DNA of 15,997 nt, from positions 1-15,997 of the forward strand of contig CBDULQ010000066.1 of NCBI GenBank assembly GCA_965368115.1, written 5' to 3'. This stretch comes from CBDULQ01 sp965368115. GTDB lineage: Bacteria; Pseudomonadota; Gammaproteobacteria; SZUA-229. Position 1 is the first letter of the stretch; the number at the start of each line of letters is the position of its first letter. The notes under the pieces are model-generated. The model was not told the DNA's origin and did not search any database. It saw only the letters and a list, made by a program, of their open reading frames with translations. Below, one piece after another: positions 11,714 to 15,997 of the stretch. A program made the position numbers and the translations under genes.

Positions 11714-13459
11714 ATGGCACACGAGAAAATTACCGACGAAATCCTGGAGTGCGATGTACTGGTCATCGGTGGTGGTACCGCAGGACCCATGGCCGCCGTC
11801 AAGGCCAAGCAAAGCAATCCCGATCTCAACGTGGTGGTGCTGGAAAAGGCCAACGTCAAACGTAGCGGCGCAATCAGTATGGGTATGGACGGCCTCAACA
11901 ATGCGGTGATTCCCGGTCACGCCACCCCCGAACAATACGTCAAGGAAATCACTGTCGCCAACGACGGTATCGTCAACCAGAAAACCGTCATGGCCTACGC
12001 ACAGAAAAGCTTCGACATGATCAAGCAGCTGGACGAATGGGGCATCAAGTTCGAGAAAGACGAAACCGGCGATTATAACGTCAAGAAAGTCCATCACATG
12101 GGCACTTATGTACTGCCCATGCCGGAAGGTCATCACATGAAGAAGGTGCTGTATCGTCAGTTACGTCGGCATCGAGTCAGCGTGGTGAACCGTTTCATGG
12201 CCACGCGCTTGTTCAAGGACAGTGAAGGTAAAATTTGCGGCGCGTTCCTGCTCAATCCGCGCACCGGAGAAACGGCCGTGATTCGTGCCAAGACGGTGAT
12301 TCTGTGTACCGGTGCTGCCGGTCGCCTGGGTCTGCCGTCTTCCGGTTACCTGTTCGGTACCTATGAAAATCCCACCAACGCCGGTGACGGTTACAGCCTG
12401 GCCTATCATGCGGGTGCCGAGCTGAGCGGCCTGGAATGTTATCAGATCAATCCCCTGATCAAGGACTACAACGGTCCGGCCTGTGCTTATGTGACCGGGC
12501 CCATGGGTGGATATACCGCTAACGCCCAGGGTAATCGTTTCATCGAATGCGACTACTGGAGCGGGCAGATGATGATGGAATTCTACAAGGAACTGGAAGG
12601 CGGTAAGGGGCCGGTGTTTCTGAAACTGGATCACCTGGCCGAGGAAACCGTCGAGGAAATCGAAGAGATTCTGCATACCAACGAGCGTCCCAGTCGTGGT
12701 CGTTTCCACGAACGGCGCGGCACCAACTATCGGGAAAAAATGGTCGAGATGCACATTTCCGAAATCGGTTTCTGCAGCGGTCACAGTGCTTCCGGTGTGT
12801 GGGTTGATGAAAACGCACGCACCACCGTACCCGGTTTGTATGCTGCAGGCGACCTGGGTAGTGTGCCGCACAACTATATGCTGGGCGCTTTCGTGTATGG
12901 CGAACTGGCCGGAGTCGATGCGGCCAGTTACTGTGCTGAACACGCGCTGGGCGAAATCGATCCGGAGGAAGTGGAAAAAGAAAAGCAGCGCGTACTCGCG
13001 CCTTTACAAAGGGAAGACGGTATTCCGCCCGCGCAGATGGAATACAAGCTGCGCCGCATGGTGAACGATTATCTGCAACCGCCCAAAGTGACGCGCAAGA
13101 TGGAAATCGGTCTGGACCGTTTCGCGGAGATTCGCCAGGACCTGGACATGCTGTGCGCCAACGATCCCCACGAACTGATGCGCGCCATGGAAGTGCATTT
13201 CATTCTCGATTGTGCGGAGATGGCGGCTCATTCATCGCTGTACCGTACCGAGAGCCGTTGGGGTCTGTATCACTATCGCGTCGACTATCCCCAGGTGGAT
13301 GAAGACAACTGGTTTGTGCATGTGCAGACCATCAAGGGTGAAAACGGTCAGCCGACCTGTTTCAAACGACCCATCGATCCCTATGTCGTCGAGCTGGATG
13401 AAACCGAGAAAGACGCTTATCAAAAACTGCGTGTTGCCAGCAACACGGCCGAAATGTAA
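11714..13459 (+). CDS. AprA-like FAD-dependent oxidoreductase (fumarate reductase/adenylylsulfate reductase superfamily)
   Basis: This 581-aa cytoplasmic flavoprotein has an N-terminal Rossmann ADP-binding motif, VLVIGGGTAGPMAA (15-28), then an acidic residue after VVVLEK, and the second FAD contact VPGLYAAGDLGSVPHN (373-388). H357 in FCSGHSASG is a candidate catalytic histidine. The C-terminal helical domain contains RTESRWGLYHYRVDYP. The layout follows AprA and SdhA/FrdA, but it is shorter than the usual AprA (over 600 aa) and lacks the HGANRLGG-type motif of SdhA/FrdA. ATG 11714 is favoured over GTG 11705 because AGGTGA sits six bases ahead. The next gene is an AprB-like ferredoxin whose ribosome-binding site overlaps this stop, so the two should form one enzyme. 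The substrate is not known; a sulfur compound is plausible from context. Confidence 0.85.
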   Translation: MAHEKITDEILECDVLVIGGGTAGPMAAVKAKQSNPDLNVVVLEKANVKRSGAISMGMDGLNNAVIPGHATPEQYVKEITVANDGIVNQKTVMAYAQKSFDMIKQLDEWGIKFEKDETGDYNVKKVHHMGTYVLPMPEGHHMKKVLYRQLRRHRVSVVNRFMATRLFKDSEGKICGAFLLNPRTGETAVIRAKTVILCTGAAGRLGLPSSGYLFGTYENPTNAGDGYSLAYHAGAELSGLECYQINPLIKDYNGPACAYVTGPMGGYTANAQGNRFIECDYWSGQMMMEFYKELEGGKGPVFLKLDHLAEETVEEIEEILHTNERPSRGRFHERRGTNYREKMVEMHISEIGFCSGHSASGVWVDENARTTVPGLYAAGDLGSVPHNYMLGAFVYGELAGVDAASYCAEHALGEIDPEEVEKEKQRVLAPLQREDGIPPAQMEYKLRRMVNDYLQPPKVTRKMEIGLDRFAEIRQDLDMLCANDPHELMRAMEVHFILDCAEMAAHSSLYRTESRWGLYHYRVDYPQVDEDNWFVHVQTIKGENGQPTCFKRPIDPYVVELDETEKDAYQKLRVASNTAEM

Positions 13460-13469
13460 GGAGCCTGTT

Positions 13470-13703
13470 ATGCCATTTGCACTCAATCAAACCAATGTTC
13501 CGGTTGTGGTCAACGCGGAAGCCTGTATCGCCGACAAAGGCTGTAATGCCTGTGTCGATGTATGTCCACTGGACGTGCTGGAGATCAACAAGGAAAAAGG
13601 CGTTGCCTTTATGAAATACGATGAATGCTGGTACTGCCTGCCCTGCGAGACAGACTGTCCCACCAACGCCATTCACGTCAACATTCCTTATTTACTGCGC
13701 TAG
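13470..13703 (+). CDS. AprB-like 2x[4Fe-4S] ferredoxin
   Basis: This 77-aa protein has eight cysteines in two cluster motifs. The first is C-x5-C-x2-C-x3-CP in ACIADKGCNACVDVCP, the second C-x2-C-x2-C-x3-CP in ECWYCLPCETDCP. The ECWYC segment resembles AprB, the electron-transfer subunit of adenylylsulfate reductase. AprB has a C-terminal tail that wraps AprA (about 150 aa in total); this protein ends after the second cluster (NIPYLLR). AAGGAG (13458-13463) overlaps the stop of the flavoprotein gene, so the two are coupled. It probably carries electrons to or from the FAD of its partner. Confidence 0.9.
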   Translation: MPFALNQTNVPVVVNAEACIADKGCNACVDVCPLDVLEINKEKGVAFMKYDECWYCLPCETDCPTNAIHVNIPYLLR

Positions 13704-13719
13704 GCCGGGAGATTTTTAG

Positions 13720-14682
13720 ATGAATTTATCATTCGACGATACGCCGGAACTGGCGGAAGTAAAAACGCGCCTGGCGGATGCGGATGCCGGTGTGCGTCGC
13801 ATCGCGGTGATGGACCTGATCGATATTTACGAAGACGGCTGTATCGAGCTGGCCATCAAGGCTTTGTCAGATGACGACGCAGGCGTGCGGAAACAGGCGG
13901 CGGCCACCCTGGAAGAGTTCGAAGGCCAGGAAGTGATCGCGGCGCTGCTTGAAGTGCTCTCCGATGCCGACGAAGACGTGCGTAACACGGCTGCGGAAAC
14001 CCTGGCTGAAAACAAGGACCCGGCTGCTGGCGTCCTGATTCTGGAAAAACTCAAGGACGATGCCGTGTTCGTCAAGGCGGCATGCCTGCGTGCACTGCGT
14101 GAGTTACGTCTCGACGCCGCCCAGGCGCCGGCGCTGGAACTGCTGGGCCATGCGGACGCCGGCGTGCGTCGCGAAGCCATCGGTGTACTGGCTTATCTGA
14201 AAAAAGATGAAGTACTGATGGCGCTGATGGATGCGGCACGTAACGATGAAGATCCGTATGTGCGCCGTGTCGCCATGGGCTCACTGGTGTTCAGCAAAAC
14301 CGCGCGCGCCGGTGAAACCCTGATCGAAGGCATGCGGGATGACAACTGGCAGGTGCGTGAGGAAGCTGCGTTCGTGGCCGGCAAAATGGGTCTGCAGGAC
14401 GGTGTGGAAGCATTAATCGACGCCATGAATGACGATTACTGGCAGGTGCGCGTCAAGGCCGCCGCCAGTCTAGGCAAACTGAAAGCGGAGCAGGCGGTGG
14501 ATGTGCTGGGACAGGCGCTGTCCTACAACATCAGCAATCTACGTAAGGAGGCGGCGGCGTCTCTGGGTGAGATTGCATCGCCGGCCGGTCTGCCGTTTTT
14601 ACAGACCGCAGCCCAGGATGTGGACCCGGATGTGCGCAAGATCGCCAACTGGGCCATCGAACAAATCGAGAAAGCGAAGTAG
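13720..14682 (+). CDS. HEAT-repeat (PBS-lyase type) protein
   Basis: This 320-aa acidic soluble protein consists of about ten HEAT-like helical pairs. Repeats carry the motif D-x-x-x-V-R-x-x-A-x-x-x-L, for example DAGVRKQAAATL, DEDVRNTAAETL, DAGVRREAIGVL, NWQVREEAAFV, YWQVRVKAAASL and DPDVRKIANWAI. Such proteins are usually interaction scaffolds or lyase-like chaperones. No signal peptide or membrane segment is seen. It is encoded between two ferredoxin genes with short gaps (16 and 12 bases), so it may assemble or link the flavoprotein-ferredoxin complex. That role is inferred from position only. Confidence 0.9.
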   Translation: MNLSFDDTPELAEVKTRLADADAGVRRIAVMDLIDIYEDGCIELAIKALSDDDAGVRKQAAATLEEFEGQEVIAALLEVLSDADEDVRNTAAETLAENKDPAAGVLILEKLKDDAVFVKAACLRALRELRLDAAQAPALELLGHADAGVRREAIGVLAYLKKDEVLMALMDAARNDEDPYVRRVAMGSLVFSKTARAGETLIEGMRDDNWQVREEAAFVAGKMGLQDGVEALIDAMNDDYWQVRVKAAASLGKLKAEQAVDVLGQALSYNISNLRKEAAASLGEIASPAGLPFLQTAAQDVDPDVRKIANWAIEQIEKAK

Positions 14683-14694
14683 GGGGGAGATGTT

Positions 14695-15021
14695 ATGGCT
14701 TTTGTAGTAGGCGAGGCCTGTATCCGTTGCAAGTACACCGATTGCGTGGATGTGTGTCCGGTGGATGACTGCTTCCGCGAAGGTGAGAACTTTCTGGTCA
14801 TCGACCCGGTGACCTGTATCGACTGTGGACTGTGTGTGCCGGAGTGTCCCGCCGACGCGATTTTCGCCGAAGACGATGTGCCGGCGGAGCAGCAGGAATA
14901 CATTGCATTGAACGCGGAGCTGGCGCAACACTGGCCGCCGATCAATTCACCCAAACCGCCGTTGGCGGATGCGGATGACTGGGTGGATACCGGCGACAAA
15001 TTGCAGTACCTGGTGCGCTAA
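14695..15021 (+). CDS. fdxA: 7Fe ferredoxin FdxA ([3Fe-4S][4Fe-4S])
   Basis: This 108-aa protein is close to Azotobacter vinelandii ferredoxin I along its full length: MAFVV, CIRCKYTDCVDVCPVD, CIDCGLCVPECPADAI and the C-terminal LNAELAQHWP and LQYLVR. The ligands of the 3Fe cluster (C8, C16 and the later C in PECP) and of the 4Fe cluster (C20 and the CIDCGLC cysteines, mature A. vinelandii numbering) are present. One extra Asp lies between CPVD and the non-ligand cysteine (C24 in A. vinelandii), giving CPVDDCF. GGGGGGAGA precedes the ATG at a usual distance. It is a small cytoplasmic electron carrier encoded directly before rnfA, so it is a natural partner of the Rnf complex. Confidence 0.95.
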   Translation: MAFVVGEACIRCKYTDCVDVCPVDDCFREGENFLVIDPVTCIDCGLCVPECPADAIFAEDDVPAEQQEYIALNAELAQHWPPINSPKPPLADADDWVDTGDKLQYLVR

Positions 15022-15048
15022 TCGACGAAACTGAAACGGGAAACCGGT

Positions 15049-15624
15049 GTGAGCGAATACCTGTTACTACTGTTCGGAACCATTTTCGTGAACAACCTGG
15101 TGTTGTCGCGTTTTCTTGGCCTGTGCCCGTTCATGGGTGTGTCGAGAAAACTGGAAACCGCGATCGGTATGGGGCTGGCGACGGCGTTCGTGCTCACCCT
15201 GGCTTCCGTATGCAGTTACCTGGCGAATCGTTATCTGTTACAGCCGTTGCAACTGGAGTTTCTGAAGACACTGACGTTCATCCTGGTCATCGCCGTGATC
15301 GTACAGTTTACCGAAATGGTGATCCGCAAAACCAGTCCGTTGCTGTACAACGTACTGGGTATTTACCTGCCGCTGATCACCACCAACTGTGCAGTACTCG
15401 GTGTCGCCCTGCTCAATGTACAGGCGCAGAACAGTTTTCTGCAGTCCGCGTTTTACGGGTTCGGTGGTGCACTGGGTTTCACCCTGGTGATGATCCTGTT
15501 CGCCTCGATTCGGGAACGCATCGAAGTGGCTGACGTGCCCTTATCGTTTCGCGGTGCACCCATAGCATTGATGACGGCGGGTTTTATGGCGGTGGCCTTC
15601 ATGGGCTTCAGTGGCATGGCATAG
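15049..15624 (+). CDS. rnfA: Rnf electron-transport complex subunit RnfA (RsxA)
   Basis: This 191-aa polytopic membrane protein has the RnfA signatures NNLVLSRFLGLCPFMGVS near the N-terminus and GIYLPLITTNCAVLGVALL in the middle, with about six helices. RnfA and RnfE share an Fe-S site carried by cysteines in these two motifs and sit at the centre of the complex. Rnf couples ferredoxin and NAD redox to ion movement, or keeps SoxR reduced in its Rsx form. The start is GTG, 27 bases after fdxA; the ribosome-binding site is weak. RnfB follows after seven bases, the usual rnfAB order. Confidence 0.95.
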   Translation: MSEYLLLLFGTIFVNNLVLSRFLGLCPFMGVSRKLETAIGMGLATAFVLTLASVCSYLANRYLLQPLQLEFLKTLTFILVIAVIVQFTEMVIRKTSPLLYNVLGIYLPLITTNCAVLGVALLNVQAQNSFLQSAFYGFGGALGFTLVMILFASIRERIEVADVPLSFRGAPIALMTAGFMAVAFMGFSGMA

Positions 15625-15631
15625 GATCGAT

Positions 15632-15997
15632 ATGGCAATCATTGCACTCACATTACTGGCGCTGGTGTTTGGTCTGCTGCTGGGTTATGCGGCGATTCGT
15701 TTCAAGGTCGAGGGCGATCCGATGGTGGATCAGGTGGATGCGGTGCTACCACAGACCCAGTGCGGCCAGTGCAGCTACCCCGGCTGTCGACCTTATGCGC
15801 AGGCCATCGTCGACGGCGAAGCGGAGATCAACCAGTGTCCGCCGGGTGGTGAAGCAGGCATGCGCGCACTGGCGGACCTGCTGAACCGTGAACCCATTCC
15901 TCTGGTGGTCGAAGATGCGGGTGAGGATGATGGTTTACGTAAGCTGGCATTGATCAACGAAGACACCTGCATCGGTTGTACCAAGTGTATACAGGCC
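15632..15997 (+). CDS. rnfB: Rnf complex subunit RnfB, 3' end beyond window
   Basis: The first 122 residues are visible. A single N-terminal helix (MAIIALTLLALVFGLLLGYA) anchors the protein. It is followed by the Fe-S domain with C44-x2-C47-x4-C52 (CGQCSYPGC) and C69 in NQCPPGG, as in RnfB/RsxB. The sequence then enters the ferredoxin domain (DTCIGCTKC) and is cut by the window edge. RnfB receives electrons from ferredoxin or passes them towards RnfC. It belongs with rnfA; rnfCDGE are expected downstream. Confidence 0.95.
   Translation, partial: MAIIALTLLALVFGLLLGYAAIRFKVEGDPMVDQVDAVLPQTQCGQCSYPGCRPYAQAIVDGEAEINQCPPGGEAGMRALADLLNREPIPLVVEDAGEDDGLRKLALINEDTCIGCTKCIQA

Noticed and set aside
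12161..12943. 260-aa minus-strand ORF opposite the flavoprotein gene
   Set aside because: Shadow of the FAD protein reading frame; no ribosome-binding site or family motif.
1..15997. CRISPR array, insertion sequences or attachment-site repeats
   Set aside because: No regularly spaced direct repeats, transposase genes or terminal inverted repeats were seen.

Overview
The window looks like a gammaproteobacterial chromosome, probably from a sulfur-metabolising, Chromatiales-like lineage. Supporting signs are an rnfA-rnfB start, an Azotobacter-type 7Fe ferredoxin, a RnfH-family protein, a TauE/SafE permease and an AprA/AprB-like flavoprotein-ferredoxin pair. This placement is inferred from gene content only. 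Every convincing gene is on the + strand.

Region 1 (1-3524) is an RNA-centred accessory island. It opens with a dense array of eight tRNA or tRNA-like genes: one of uncertain identity, then Asn, Phe, Val, Asp, His, and two with anticodon UUU. A strongly structured RNA follows, carrying a perfect T-arm but no anticodon arm, which makes it a Y-RNA-like tRNA-mimic candidate. Next come a four-codon minigene with a perfect Shine-Dalgarno, an unusual SPFH/slipin-family protein with a triplicated N-terminal unit, two more tRNAs (a class-I-shaped Leu-UAG and Gln-UUG), a small HNH protein and a strong terminator. Many of these tRNAs break near-universal rules (A54, A8, U37, mismatched acceptor, extra arm). 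They are therefore probably not the housekeeping copies. The set is rich in substrates of known anticodon nucleases, so an RNA-damage, RNA-repair or decoy role is a reasonable hypothesis.

Region 2 (3600-11567) appears to be one regulon. It holds a TauE/SafE permease and a RnfH-domain protein, then an ABC-transport operon: a binding protein with a C-terminal NosL-like domain, a TauC-like permease, a small membrane protein with vicinal cysteines, a TauB-like ATPase, a SCO lipoprotein and a di-haem cytochrome c. A GntR/UTRA regulator closes the region. An 18-bp motif (TRACATGTYRTAAYAWGT) recurs upstream of the permease, the binding-protein gene and gntR, so it is a good operator candidate. NosL-like, SCO and vicinal-Cys proteins together point to copper handling or a copper-dependent periplasmic reaction tied to uptake of a sulfur- or nitrogen-type anion.

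Region 3 (11714-15997) is a redox operon: an AprA-like FAD protein, a short AprB-like 2x[4Fe-4S] ferredoxin, a HEAT-repeat protein, FdxA, then rnfA and the start of rnfB, which is cut by the window end. The order suggests that electrons from the flavoprotein pass through ferredoxins to the Rnf complex, or the reverse.
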